From JABWAJ01 sp038323375 (GTDB taxonomy: Bacteria; Bacteroidota; Bacteroidia; Chitinophagales; Saprospiraceae): a stretch of 64,000 nt of DNA. Numbering within the stretch: the stretch's first letter is position 1; each line of letters opens with the position of its first letter. Under the pieces are notes generated by a model. The model had not been told where the DNA came from and made no database searches. It was given only the letters and a program-made list of their open reading frames with translations. Both the position numbers and the translations under genes were made by a program. Positions 1 to 7,956 of the stretch are shown here, piece by piece. The stretch spans positions 1-64,000 of the forward strand of contig JBBQGV010000008.1 in the NCBI GenBank assembly GCA_038323375.1, given 5' to 3'.

Positions 1-131
1 GCATTCAGGCGGTTAAAGGTTACAACACGGTAAACTTGAACAGCAACGAACTGGGTGCAGTTGGCGTACTTTCCTACACGGTTACTACTGCTGATTTCAC
101 TGCAACCAAGCAGATGATCATCGTTGAGTAA
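1..131 (+). CDS. C-terminal end of a T9SS-sorted secreted protein (partial)
   Basis: The window opens inside a reading frame with codons starting at base 3 and a TAA stop at 129-131. The visible 42 residues end in GVLSYTVTTADFTATKQMII then VE. This is the usual ending of a type A C-terminal sorting domain, which directs export through the outer membrane by the type IX secretion system: a last beta strand with a G-V-x-x-Y-T pattern, then T-K-Q-M and a short hydrophobic end. The function of the rest of the protein cannot be seen. A strong terminator follows about 50 bases downstream. Confidence 0.75.
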   Translation, partial: IQAVKGYNTVNLNSNELGAVGVLSYTVTTADFTATKQMIIVE

Positions 132-175
132 TCACGATAAACACTACTGCTGATCTTCGGATTAGCGCGTATAAA

Positions 176-217
176 AAGAAGAGCGTGGCTCCCGAAAGGG
201 AGCCACGCTTTTTTTGT
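176..217 (+). terminator. Rho-independent terminator
   Basis: A perfect 11-bp stem (GCGTGGCTCCC / GGGAGCCACGC, 183-193 and 198-208) with a GAAA loop is followed by seven T. An A-rich run lies on the other side, so it may work both ways. It ends the T9SS gene at 131. Confidence 0.9.
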
Positions 218-256
218 GCGCTTTTTAAACCAATATCGAATATTTTTCTAATCGGG

Positions 257-335
257 CAATACCGGCATTGCGTCCCGATGGGACGAGCGGTCGTGACGCC
301 CCGTTTAGGGCTACCGGCATTGCGTCGCGATGGTT
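257..335. repeat. Repeat family D, tandem pair of palindromic units
   Basis: Two copies of a unit beginning TACCGGCATTGCGTCCCGAT start at 260 and 312, 52 bases apart. The core GTCCC-GAT-GGGAC is a small hairpin. The second copy is degraded at the hairpin. The same arrangement with 53-base spacing occurs at 34530-34634. It lies between genes and resembles a REP-type intergenic repeat. Confidence 0.7.
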
Positions 336-485
336 TACGGTGTGGACACAAGTCGGCACCACACTTTGTAAAAAAATTGATTTTCAACGAGTTGTGGTTT
401 TGTATTGCAATCTACAAACCATTGAAAGTCAATAAATTGCCAAGATATGTACACATCTTTGGTGCCAACTTATTTCATGAGACGG

Positions 486-549
486 CAGGGAGGGAGGGGG
501 AGAGGGGGAGAGGGGGAGAGGGAGGGAGGGGGAGAGGGGGAGAGGGGAA
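486..549 (+). repeat. GA-rich low-complexity tract
   Basis: About 60 bases of almost pure purine made of repeats such as GGGGGAGA and GGGAGGGA. No pyrimidine occurs across most of it. It lies between the D repeats and the tRNA terminator. A simple-sequence expansion is the simplest reading, and a triplex or G-rich structure is possible. Confidence 0.85.
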
Positions 550-550
550 T

Positions 551-586
551 AAAAAAAGCGAACCTGAAAAGATTCGCTTTAAAAAA
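551..586 (-). terminator. Terminator of tRNA-Glu
   Basis: The stem AAAGCGAA / TTCGCTTT (555-562 and 573-580) is followed on the minus strand by a T run (complement of 551-556). It sits six bases beyond the 3' end of the tRNA. Confidence 0.75.
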
Positions 587-591
587 GGTAG

Positions 592-663
592 TAGCCCGTA
601 CGGGAATCGAACCCGTGTTACAGGAATGAAAATCCTGCGTCCTAACCCCTAGACGAACGGGCC
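592..663 (-). tRNA. tRNA-Glu (anticodon UUC)
   Basis: The reverse complement folds into a cloverleaf. The acceptor stem is GGCCCGT / ACGGGCT, with a G-U first pair and discriminator A. The anticodon stem CAGGA / TCCTG holds the loop TTTTCAT, giving anticodon TTC, and the T arm contains GGTTCGATTCC. Length is 72 bases. The CCA end is not encoded. A consensus promoter lies about 40 bases upstream and a terminator immediately downstream, so it is a single-gene transcript. Confidence 0.96.
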
Positions 664-701
664 ATTGGTAAAATTTTTAGTGCCTTTCTTCAAAAGCGAT
701 G

Positions 702-732
702 CAAAGATAGAATTGCTAAAGAAAAATGCAAA
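702..732 (-). promoter_or_regulatory. Bacteroidota-type promoter of tRNA-Glu
   Basis: On the minus strand TTTG (732-729) is followed by exactly 19 bases and then TATCTTTG (709-702). This matches the -33 TTTG and -7 TAnnTTTG consensus of the primary sigma factor of Bacteroidota. The start point would be about 35 bases before the tRNA. Confidence 0.8.
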
Positions 733-876
733 AAAGCATCGAAAAAAAATTGCATTTCTTTTTCACTTAGTTTACAATAGGGGCTTTAAGCTGGAATTGG
801 GGGGCTTTTTTCATAAAAAGAGCTACAATTGTATCGCTTGGCTTCCCATTTTAAAAAACAATCAGACAAAACTTCC

Positions 877-884
877 TACTTTTG
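877..884 (+). promoter_or_regulatory. Candidate -7 box upstream of gap
   Basis: TACTTTTG matches the TAnnTTTG -7 consensus and lies about 135 bases before the gap start codon. No clear TTG is seen at the -33 distance, so this is tentative. Confidence 0.4.
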
Positions 885-1018
885 CGGTGCCTTAACCTGC
901 AACTTTTATCAATGCCAGTTGCTACAGACCACAAGTAACATAGCCATTGGAAAAAATGTTTCCACGTGGTGCCTGTTTTCTCGATTCTATTGCCAAACAC
1001 ATCAAATAGTTGAGACCT

Positions 1019-2005
1019 ATGTCCAAAAGAATTGCAATCAACGGTTTTGGCCGTATCGGAAGGTTAAGCTTCCGCAACCTCCTCAATATGCCGGGGGTAG
1101 AAGTTGTTGCCATCAACGACCTGACAGACAACCCCACCTTAGCGCACTTGCTTAAGTACGATACGGTACACGGCAAATTTAACGGAACGGTGAGTGCGGA
1201 CGAGCACAACCTGCACGTTAATGGCAAAGCGATCAAAGCGCTGGCTGAAAAAGACCCTGCGAAATTACCCTGGGGCGAATTGGGTGTTGACATCGTGCTT
1301 GAATGCACGGGACGCTTTACAGATGAACCTATGGCTGCCCTGCACCTACAGGCAGGCGCTAAAAAAGTCATTATTTCTGCGCCTGCAAAAGGCAATATTC
1401 CTACCGTTGTGTTAGGTGTCAACAATGAGGTGATCAAACCGGAGATCAATATTTACTCCAATGCTTCCTGCACGACCAATTGCTTAGCGCCGATGGTTAA
1501 GGTACTGGATGACCTGTTGGGGATTGAGAGTGGGTTTATGACGACCATTCACGCGTACACGGCGGATCAGAATATTCAGGATGCGCCGCACCGCGATCTC
1601 AGAAGGGCCCGGGCTGCTGCAGCATCCATTGTGCCTACTTCTACGGGCGCTGCAAAAGCAGTGGGTGAAGTATTGCCCCATCTGAAAGGCAAATTGAACG
1701 GCAATGCGATGCGTGTACCGGTGCCGGATGGTTCGGTTACTGATTTTACCGTTCTTGTGAAAAAAACGGCTACAATTGCAGAAATCAACGCAGCGTTCAA
1801 GCAGGCGTCTGAAACCACTATGAAAGGAGTGCTTGAGTACTGTACAGATTTGATCGTTTCTGCGGACATCCTCGGCAATCAGCACTCTTGCATCTTTGAC
1901 AGCGACCTGACGATGGTCATTGGCAACATGGTGAAAGTTGTGGGCTGGTATGATAACGAAGCAGGATATTCTGCTCGGTTGACCGATTTGGCAGACCTAG
2001 TGTAA
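1019..2005 (+). CDS. gap: Glyceraldehyde-3-phosphate dehydrogenase, type I
   Basis: Catalyses the NAD-dependent phosphorylating oxidation of glyceraldehyde 3-phosphate to 1,3-bisphosphoglycerate in the cytosol. The protein is 328 residues, normal for the family. The N-terminal Rossmann motif is INGFGRIGR, the catalytic cysteine lies in NASCTTNC, and the C-terminal helix contains WYDNEAGYS. The ATG at 1019 (MSKRIAINGFG) is preferred over an in-frame TTG at 1010 because the family starts directly before the dinucleotide-binding strand. pgk follows 23 bases downstream on the same strand, so the two consecutive glycolytic enzymes are probably co-transcribed. The 5' leader, if the -7 box at 877 is used, is long. 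Confidence 0.97.
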   Translation: MSKRIAINGFGRIGRLSFRNLLNMPGVEVVAINDLTDNPTLAHLLKYDTVHGKFNGTVSADEHNLHVNGKAIKALAEKDPAKLPWGELGVDIVLECTGRFTDEPMAALHLQAGAKKVIISAPAKGNIPTVVLGVNNEVIKPEINIYSNASCTTNCLAPMVKVLDDLLGIESGFMTTIHAYTADQNIQDAPHRDLRRARAAAASIVPTSTGAAKAVGEVLPHLKGKLNGNAMRVPVPDGSVTDFTVLVKKTATIAEINAAFKQASETTMKGVLEYCTDLIVSADILGNQHSCIFDSDLTMVIGNMVKVVGWYDNEAGYSARLTDLADLV

Positions 2006-2028
2006 GTGAACGCTTCAATTGTTGTCCT

Positions 2029-3231
2029 ATGGATTTGAATTTCAACCAAAAGAAAGTGCTGGTTCGGGTGGATTTTAACGTGCCGCTTGACAAGCAATAC
2101 AACATCACGGACGATACCCGCATCCGGGCTGCTGTTCCAACCATTCGCCACATCCTTGATCACGGAGGGGCTGCCATTCTGATGTCGCACCTTGGGCGAC
2201 CGGAGGATAAGCTAAACCCGGACGGCAGCATCAATAAAGAGAAGTTTACGCTGCACCACTTAGTCGGGCATTTGTCGGACTTGCTGGGCGTTAAGGTTCA
2301 ATTTTGTGAAGAGTTGGTGGGTGAAAAAGCTACGGCTGCAGTGGCTCAACTGAAAAGTGGTGAGGTACTGTTGCTGGAAAACACGCGTTTTTACCCGGGT
2401 GAAACCAAAGGCGACAAGGCGCTGGCACAGCAATTAGCGGTATTGGGCGATATGTATGTAAATGATGCGTTTGGTACTGCGCACCGCGCGCATGCTTCTA
2501 CAACCACCGTTGCGCAGTTTTTTGGAAAAGACGCTAAATCTTTTGGCTTTTTGATGCGCGATGAGATCGAAAATGCCAACCGGGTGTTGAAAACGCCGCA
2601 ACGGCCACTGACGGCCATCATTGGCGGCGCAAAAGTTTCCGATAAAATTTTATTGCTGGAACGCCTGATTGCTTTTGTGGATAACCTCATCATTGGCGGC
2701 GGTATGGCGTATACTTTTTTGAAAGCGCAGGGTGGGAGCATTGGCAATTCGTTGGTTGAAGAGGACCGACTCGACTTGGCGCTACAATTGCTTGATCAGG
2801 CCAAACGCAAAGGCATCCAGTTGTTATTGCCTGAAGACTCCGTCATCGCTGATGCTTTTTCCAATGACGCCATAAGTGATGTGGTCAACAGCAAAGCCAT
2901 TCCGGACGGCTGGATGGGGCTCGATATTGGTCCGGAAGCTCGAAAAGCCTTTTCGCGTGCTATTTTGGAATCTAAAACCCTGCTTTGGAACGGTCCAATG
3001 GGGGTTTTTGAGATGTCGAAATTTGCCGCGGGCACCAAAACGATCGCTGAGGCTGTAGCCGAAGCAACCAGTAAAGGAAGTTTTTCGCTCGTTGGAGGCG
3101 GCGACTCGGTGGCTGCGGTTAACCTGATGGGATTGACCGATAAGGTCAGTTACGTTTCTACCGGTGGCGGGGCAATGCTGGAGTTTTTGGAAGGCAAAGA
3201 ACTACCGGGAATTAAGGCGATCACGGATTAG
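2029..3231 (+). CDS. pgk: Phosphoglycerate kinase
   Basis: Transfers the acyl phosphate of 1,3-bisphosphoglycerate to ADP, making ATP and 3-phosphoglycerate; it is the step after GAPDH, encoded just upstream. The 400-residue protein is full length. The N-terminal substrate-binding motif is VRVDFNVPLD and the basic patch lies around SHLGRP. LLENTRFYPGE is also present. The C-terminal nucleotide domain holds GGAKVSDKI, GGGDSVAAV and the closing STGGGAMLEFLEGK. The ATG at 2029 gives the normal start. A 166-bp MITE-like repeat lies 19 bases after the stop; no classical terminator is seen before it. Confidence 0.98.
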   Translation: MDLNFNQKKVLVRVDFNVPLDKQYNITDDTRIRAAVPTIRHILDHGGAAILMSHLGRPEDKLNPDGSINKEKFTLHHLVGHLSDLLGVKVQFCEELVGEKATAAVAQLKSGEVLLLENTRFYPGETKGDKALAQQLAVLGDMYVNDAFGTAHRAHASTTTVAQFFGKDAKSFGFLMRDEIENANRVLKTPQRPLTAIIGGAKVSDKILLLERLIAFVDNLIIGGGMAYTFLKAQGGSIGNSLVEEDRLDLALQLLDQAKRKGIQLLLPEDSVIADAFSNDAISDVVNSKAIPDGWMGLDIGPEARKAFSRAILESKTLLWNGPMGVFEMSKFAAGTKTIAEAVAEATSKGSFSLVGGGDSVAAVNLMGLTDKVSYVSTGGGAMLEFLEGKELPGIKAITD

Positions 3232-3250
3232 TTCGAGCGATAAAAGGATA

Positions 3251-3416
3251 AGGGTCGCTGAAATAATAACTGTCCACTTTTCCAGGAGGCCTTTTGCTCC
3301 TACCCCGCGTTGGGGAACTACCTCCCTTAGCTATGGCTAAGGTCGGGAACCCCCGCCTTGGTTAGAATCAAAATGCCTTGCCCAGAGAAAGCGACACTTA
3401 TTAATTCAGCGACCCT
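3251..3416. mobile_element. Repeat family A, MITE-like element, copy 1
   Basis: A 166-bp element has terminal inverted repeats AGGGTCGCTGAA-TAATAA at the left and its inverse at the right (TTATTAATTCAGCGACCCT), with one or two mismatches. An internal inverted repeat CCTTAGC/GGCTAAGG lies near the middle. A second copy of exactly the same length, in inverse orientation and roughly 80 percent identical by eye, occupies 36612-36777. It has no coding capacity. It lies between pgk and the convergent EVE gene. No transposase for it is present in the window. Confidence 0.8.
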
Positions 3417-3502
3417 AAAGTAGATAAAAGGTTAAAATGGGATTTCGTTTCTTTCGATGAATACGTATCCCCCTTTAGCCTTCTTACTTTATCCTTTAAT
3501 CT

Positions 3503-3916
3503 TCATATTATAGTTTCCCCCAACTCCAGAATTTTGTTGAATGCTGCGTGCTCCAACGGCATGACGGAGAGTCTGCCAATGCGGATGAGGCCGATATTTT
3601 GCAATTCCGGAATTCCTTTGATGGTTTGCAGGGATACGGGTTTTTGAAATGCCTTAACCGGAGTAAAGTCCACGACGGACCAATCTCCTGATTCCGCTGT
3701 TGGGTCGGGGTAGTATTCCTTTTCTACCTGACAAACTCCAACTACTTCCAAGCCTTCCCGACTGTGGTAAAACAAAACCAGGTCGCCGGTTTTCATGGCG
3801 CGCAGGTTGTTTCGGGCTGCGTAATTGCGCACGCCATCCCACATGATTTTTCCTTCCCGTTGCAAATCATCAAAGCTGTAGACAAAAGGTTCTGATTTGA
3901 TGAGCCAGTATTTCAT
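3503..3916 (-). CDS. EVE domain-containing protein
   Basis: A 137-residue protein made of a single EVE domain, a PUA-related fold that binds modified nucleic-acid bases (THYN1-like family). Visible family motifs are the start MKYWLIKSEP, YSFDDL, WDGVRNYAARNNLR, GDLVLFYHS and VVGVCQVEKEYYPDPT. The length matches stand-alone bacterial members. It is the last gene of the long minus-strand run that starts at guaA, 41 bases after the preceding di-haem peroxidase. Its cellular substrate is unknown; EVE proteins in bacteria are often near restriction or modification genes, which is not the case here. Confidence 0.9.
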   Translation of the reverse strand: MKYWLIKSEPFVYSFDDLQREGKIMWDGVRNYAARNNLRAMKTGDLVLFYHSREGLEVVGVCQVEKEYYPDPTAESGDWSVVDFTPVKAFQKPVSLQTIKGIPELQNIGLIRIGRLSVMPLEHAAFNKILELGETII

Positions 3917-3957
3917 TGGACGTTAGATATTAGATTATAGATAGCACCGGGTTGTGA

Positions 3958-5070
3958 TTAAAAGGGGGAACTGAAATTGGGGTTTGAGATAAAAGTCGGA
4001 TCGGTCAGGGTTTTCAAAAATGTGATTAAATCCTGTTTTTGCTGGGCATTGAGGTTAAAGGGCAGGATGTTCGGGTCTTCGTTGGAAACGCCGTGTCCGC
4101 CGGTAGCGTAGTGATCCAGCACTTGCTCCAGCGTGGCAAACCGACCGTCATGCATATAAGGCGCGGTCAATTCGACGTTCCGCAAGGTGGGGACGCGGAA
4201 TTTACCACTGTCGTTGGCGATGCCCGATATAGCGCCCCGGCCCGGGTCGGGAAACGAAAGCAGGTCGGGGACGTTTTCCAGTCCGTTCTGGCGGAAATTA
4301 TTGTCGGTAAAAAGTGGATTAAAATGGCAATGGGAGCAACCCGGGTGCTGAACCGTGCCTGCAAATTCGATAAAAAACAATTCTAATCCGCGCTGCTCTT
4401 CATCGGTGAGCCAGCCTTGTTGTCCCCAGATGATCTGGTCGTAGCGGGAATTGCCGCTGATCAGGGTGCGCTGGAACTGGGCGAGCGCTTTGGCCGCTAA
4501 TTCTTTGGTGATCTGGCTTTTGAGTTCAATTCCAAATGCTTTTCGGAACTGAGCCGGGTAAGTGGCATGGTTGCGAAATTTTTGCAGCACATTGTCCCAA
4601 TTTTCATTCATTTCGATATGATCCTCAACCGGAATTAGTGCCTGAGTTTCTAAAGAACCGGAGCGTCCATCCCAGAAAAACCCCCGGGTATTGTAAGCTA
4701 AGTTAGCCAGCGACATGGCGCTTCGTTTGCCGGGTATGCCCAATACGCCTGTACTCAAGGCAAGCCCGTCCGTAAAAGCGCGCTCTTGTTTGTGACAAGA
4801 AGCGCAGGATAAGGTGCTATCAGAAGAAAGGATGGGGTCATAAAAAAGCATGCGCCCCAATGCAACGCCGTCTGTGGTGAGGAGGTTATCCGGTGGTATC
4901 GGAACCGGCGGTAGCCAGGTTGGTACGTTGAGCGTATAAGGCTGCGGATTGTAGTCACCTGCGATCACGTCATTATTCGGACAGGTTGTGCAGGTATCGT
5001 CATCGTCGCGACAGCTTTCGGCGGCTAATGAAATGGAGGCTAAAAAGAGGATGAAGTACAGCGATTTCAT
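3958..5070 (-). CDS. Di-haem cytochrome c peroxidase, MauG/MbnH-like (copy 1)
   Basis: A 370-residue exported protein with two c-type haem attachment motifs, CASCH (residues 89-93) and CSHCH (245-249). The family signatures LGRMLFYDPILS, RSAMSLANLAYN, FFWDGR, VPTLRNVELTAPYMHDGRF and VLDHYATGG are present. The first ~19 residues are a signal peptide ending at a cysteine that could be lipidated, although AESC is an imperfect lipobox. This superfamily includes cytochrome c peroxidase, MauG and MbnH, which oxidise peroxide or a Trp of a partner protein. It lies 35 bases after a paralogue and downstream of two MbnP-like proteins, so an MbnH-like role is favoured over plain peroxide detoxification; this is inference from context. 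Confidence 0.9.
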   Translation of the reverse strand: MKSLYFILFLASISLAAESCRDDDDTCTTCPNNDVIAGDYNPQPYTLNVPTWLPPVPIPPDNLLTTDGVALGRMLFYDPILSSDSTLSCASCHKQERAFTDGLALSTGVLGIPGKRSAMSLANLAYNTRGFFWDGRSGSLETQALIPVEDHIEMNENWDNVLQKFRNHATYPAQFRKAFGIELKSQITKELAAKALAQFQRTLISGNSRYDQIIWGQQGWLTDEEQRGLELFFIEFAGTVQHPGCSHCHFNPLFTDNNFRQNGLENVPDLLSFPDPGRGAISGIANDSGKFRVPTLRNVELTAPYMHDGRFATLEQVLDHYATGGHGVSNEDPNILPFNLNAQQKQDLITFLKTLTDPTFISNPNFSSPF

Positions 5071-5105
5071 AGTTGGATATTTTTTACTGCTTAGGATTCG
5101 CAGCG

Positions 5106-6257
5106 TTATTCATTAAACGGATTTGCGAAAGCAGGGTTGTGGACAAAGTTGGTATCCGTCAAAGTTTTTAAAAAAGCAATCAAATCGGTTTTATCGCGCT
5201 CAGAAAAATTCAACTGGCGCACATTGGGGTTCAGGTTATCGGCTAAGTGACCGCCGGAAATGTAGTGATCCAGCACTTCCTCCAGGGTATTGAACCGGCC
5301 ATCGTGCATGTATGGAGCGGTCAGTTCGATGTTGCGAAGCGTAGGCACCCGAAATTTGCCGTTGTTGTAGATGATTTTTGTGACCTTGCCGCGGCCCTTG
5401 TCGGGAAAGCCTTCCAAGCTGTTGACTTGCTGGATACCGTTGTTGAAAAAATCCAGATTCGTGAACAGGGGATCTATATGGCAATGGCCGCATTCTGATT
5501 TGGGTAATTCGTCGGAAGCGTCGAAAAAGATTTTTCGCCCGCGTTCTTCCGACTCAGTGTAGCTTGCTTTGCCTTCCAGCACCTGGTCGTATTTGGCGTT
5601 GGCGCTGATGAGGGTCCGCTCAAATTGGGCAATGGCTTTGGCCACCAGAAATCGCGTGATTTCCTTGTGATCCCTGATGGAGAAGGCTTTTTGGAAAAGG
5701 TCCGGGTATTTGGGGTGGGTGCGCAATTTTAACTCCACTAAGCTCCAATCGCTATTCATTTCGTGGGGCTCGCGTACGGGCACCAGCGCCTGATCTTCCA
5801 GCGATTTTGAGCGGCCATCCCAAAAAAGTCCTTTGTAGTAATACCCCACATTGGCCAGCGACATAGAACTCCGGGGCCCCTCCTGGCCATTGACACCCAC
5901 ACTGAAGGCCAGGCCGTCGCTGAATGCGTTTTGAGGCAGGTGGCAAGTTGCGCAGGAAACGGAACCGTTCATGGAAAGCAAGGGGTCATAAAACAGTTGC
6001 CGACCCAGGGCAATGCCTTCTTCGGTGAGCGGGTTATCGGCAGGCAGCAACATTTTTACGAAATGCGCAGGTTGTTTTAAGGTATAAGGGGTAGGAGAGG
6101 AGTGACCCCCTCCCGGTTTGTCCGAATCATCAGACTTGCAGGTTGCAGAAACCATAAATAAGCCCCCGCAAAAAAATAAAAGAAGCAAGCTGCATGCCTC
6201 AAACAGATTGAGTTTGAATGCTTTTGAGATACCGGTATTATTCCAGAACGAGCGCAT
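5106..6257 (-). CDS. Di-haem cytochrome c peroxidase, MauG/MbnH-like (copy 2)
   Basis: A 383-residue paralogue of the following gene. Haem motifs are CATCH (residues 102-106) and CGHCH (256-260). Shared blocks are LGRQLFYDPLLS, SSMSLANVGYYY, LFWDGRSKSLE, RTLISANAKYDQ, FRVPTLRNIELTAPYMHDGR and DHYISGGH. The N terminus has a positively charged start and a hydrophobic stretch (residues 22-38) ending at a cysteine, suggesting a membrane-attached periplasmic protein. The start overlaps the end of the MbnP gene by 20 bases, which implies coupled translation. The adjacency MbnP then MbnH matches the known pairing of a copper-binding MbnP with the MauG-type enzyme that converts its Trp to kynurenine. 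Confidence 0.9.
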   Translation of the reverse strand: MRSFWNNTGISKAFKLNLFEACSLLLLFFCGGLFMVSATCKSDDSDKPGGGHSSPTPYTLKQPAHFVKMLLPADNPLTEEGIALGRQLFYDPLLSMNGSVSCATCHLPQNAFSDGLAFSVGVNGQEGPRSSMSLANVGYYYKGLFWDGRSKSLEDQALVPVREPHEMNSDWSLVELKLRTHPKYPDLFQKAFSIRDHKEITRFLVAKAIAQFERTLISANAKYDQVLEGKASYTESEERGRKIFFDASDELPKSECGHCHIDPLFTNLDFFNNGIQQVNSLEGFPDKGRGKVTKIIYNNGKFRVPTLRNIELTAPYMHDGRFNTLEEVLDHYISGGHLADNLNPNVRQLNFSERDKTDLIAFLKTLTDTNFVHNPAFANPFNE

Positions 6258-6996
6258 CGAACAAATTATCTGCGATGAAAGTATACACTGCCGGATTATT
6301 GCTGTGGTCTTGTGTGATTTGCCTAAAATCTAAGAAATTGTCAGGACCTTTGGACAGCACTTTTTTCAAATCCATACTAAAATTAAGTTGTAGCGGCTCA
6401 CCTTCTTTGAGTTCAATATGCTTCTGGAAGGTTTTTTCTTTGTAAATATCATTGGCACCGGTATGGAAAGTTAATTTCGCAGGAAACTGCCCATTACCGG
6501 TGGTATCGGCATTGCCTTCGATTTTAATGAAGACGTAGCCGGTAGCAGCCGACCAGTAATTGTCGTCGAGCGGATGCGGCGGGGTGTAGTTTGCCGGGTT
6601 GGTACTGTTGAGATTAGGCGCTACGCCAATCCCCATACGGATGCCTTTATAATGCCCGGCAGCAAGTCCTTCCGTGTTCAATGTGATGCCTTCGGCGGCG
6701 GCGGCAGGGGTCAGGATGTCTTTGAAACTGATCAGTGCGACGTCCTTTAAAAGCACAAAGCTGTTGTCTTCCCGCTGTAAGGAGATGTTGGACAGGTAGA
6801 ATTGGAAAAGTTGGAGTTTAACGGCCATACCTGCCTCGTAGGGATAGGCGCTTTCGTACATAACCAGTGGGGCATTGCCGAAACTGCTTTTGAAATTCAT
6901 TTCTATGGACTCAATCGAGGATCCCTCGTCGTCTCTACAGGTTGCGGCAAGCAGCAATGCGGCGCTTGCAGCTAAGAAGAAAATTTTTTTCATCAT
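6238..6996 (-). CDS. MbnP-family (copper-related) lipoprotein-like protein
   Basis: A 252-residue exported protein. The signal peptide (1-19) ends in AATC, a possible lipidation site. The body fits the MbnP-like domain: an N-terminal strand with LFQFYLSNISL, a long middle, then DNYWSAATGYVFIKIEG and LTFHTG. The only tryptophan in the protein is W148 in that motif, with H141 and H178 near in sequence. In characterised MbnP/MopE-type proteins a Trp at the copper site is oxidised to kynurenine by a partner MbnH; W148 is the natural candidate here. The downstream MbnH-like gene overlaps by 20 bases. Copper binding is inferred, not seen. Confidence 0.8.
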   Translation of the reverse strand: MMKKIFFLAASAALLLAATCRDDEGSSIESIEMNFKSSFGNAPLVMYESAYPYEAGMAVKLQLFQFYLSNISLQREDNSFVLLKDVALISFKDILTPAAAAEGITLNTEGLAAGHYKGIRMGIGVAPNLNSTNPANYTPPHPLDDNYWSAATGYVFIKIEGNADTTGNGQFPAKLTFHTGANDIYKEKTFQKHIELKEGEPLQLNFSMDLKKVLSKGPDNFLDFRQITQDHSNNPAVYTFIADNLFDALVLE

Positions 6997-7053
6997 CAGC
7001 GCTGTTTAAATTTCGGACATTGATGTCTGAAATACTGTTGTACAAAATAAGCG

Positions 7054-7956
7054 TTATTTTTTCTCTATTGCAATAACAGAAAACGAGTTGGCAAGGTTCT
7101 GGACAATTTTTTCGATCATTTGTGCAGGGCTATCCTGGCGGACGTTCAGGCTTTGAAACCAATCCACATAATTGACGCGCAAGGTGACCAGCGTATTGAA
7201 ACCATCAGTTGGGGTGTATCCGCCTGAAGGCAGCGACAATTCCACCGTACGCAGGTAAGGCGTAGTGCCGATGCGCAGGACAACCGGAATCGTATCGGCG
7301 GCAGTGGTGTCCCGAAACAGTTCGATATGGCTGAACACGTAGCCCGAATCCGGATTGAAATGCAGATCCAGCGCTTCTTCGATGCGGCCTAGGGGATAAT
7401 CGTCCGGCAGGGAATCCGGGATCGCTTCGTTGGCGATGCCTTCGATGCCTACCGAAAAACGGATTTTTTCAAAACTGCTGCCGCTTTCGCGAAAAGCGCC
7501 GATGGTATAGGTTTGTTCAAATAGCGGATTGGCTAAAAGGAAATTATCTTCTACCGTTGCTTTGCGCGGGGCTCCGGCAGGATCGTAGAGGTCAAGTTCA
7601 ATGGTATCGCTCACCATTGCCACGCTGCCGTCGGATCGGACGAGGCGCACGTTAGACAAATAGAACCGGATGTTGTTGAACTGAAAAGGCTGTCCGCTGC
7701 CGTCGTAGTAAACGGAATCCGTTGAAAAGCGGCCTTCTTCCTGTCCGATCAACACAATGCGGTGTCGCAATGCCAGTTGTAAGGACGGGTACTCACAGCA
7801 ATCGGGGCAAGCTTCGTCTGCGTTCAGGTCAAAATTGGTGGCCTGGGCGTCAAGGCAACCTTCCTGAGGTTCATAGCAGGCGGGAAGCAGCAGGGTGCAG
7901 CACAGCATTAGGCTCAGGAGGAGGCCGTTACGATTTTTCCTGCTGCGCTTTTTCAT
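7054..7956 (-). CDS. Divergent MbnP-like lipoprotein with N-terminal Cys-rich segment
   Basis: A 300-residue lipoprotein with lipobox LLPAC (cysteine about residue 27). Next comes a Cys-rich piece, GCLDAQATNFDLNADEACPD, like the short Ca-binding-looking repeats (GCxDxxATNYDxxA) often found in Bacteroidota surface proteins. The remainder resembles MbnP: FNNIRFYLSNVRLV, a middle acidic part, then FNPDSGYVFSHIEL. The Trp before the SGY motif is missing and the FHxG motif is replaced by LRIGTT, so it is unlikely to carry the same modified metal site. The start overlaps the exonuclease gene by 29 bases; the next MbnP follows after 57 bases. It may be a structural partner or a diverged duplicate. 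Confidence 0.72.
   Translation of the reverse strand: MKKRSRKNRNGLLLSLMLCCTLLLPACYEPQEGCLDAQATNFDLNADEACPDCCEYPSLQLALRHRIVLIGQEEGRFSTDSVYYDGSGQPFQFNNIRFYLSNVRLVRSDGSVAMVSDTIELDLYDPAGAPRKATVEDNFLLANPLFEQTYTIGAFRESGSSFEKIRFSVGIEGIANEAIPDSLPDDYPLGRIEEALDLHFNPDSGYVFSHIELFRDTTAADTIPVVLRIGTTPYLRTVELSLPSGGYTPTDGFNTLVTLRVNYVDWFQSLNVRQDSPAQMIEKIVQNLANSFSVIAIEKK

Noticed and set aside
185..652. Open frame of 155 codons on the plus strand
   Set aside because: It runs through the terminator, the D repeats, the GA tract and the tRNA; no protein-like composition.
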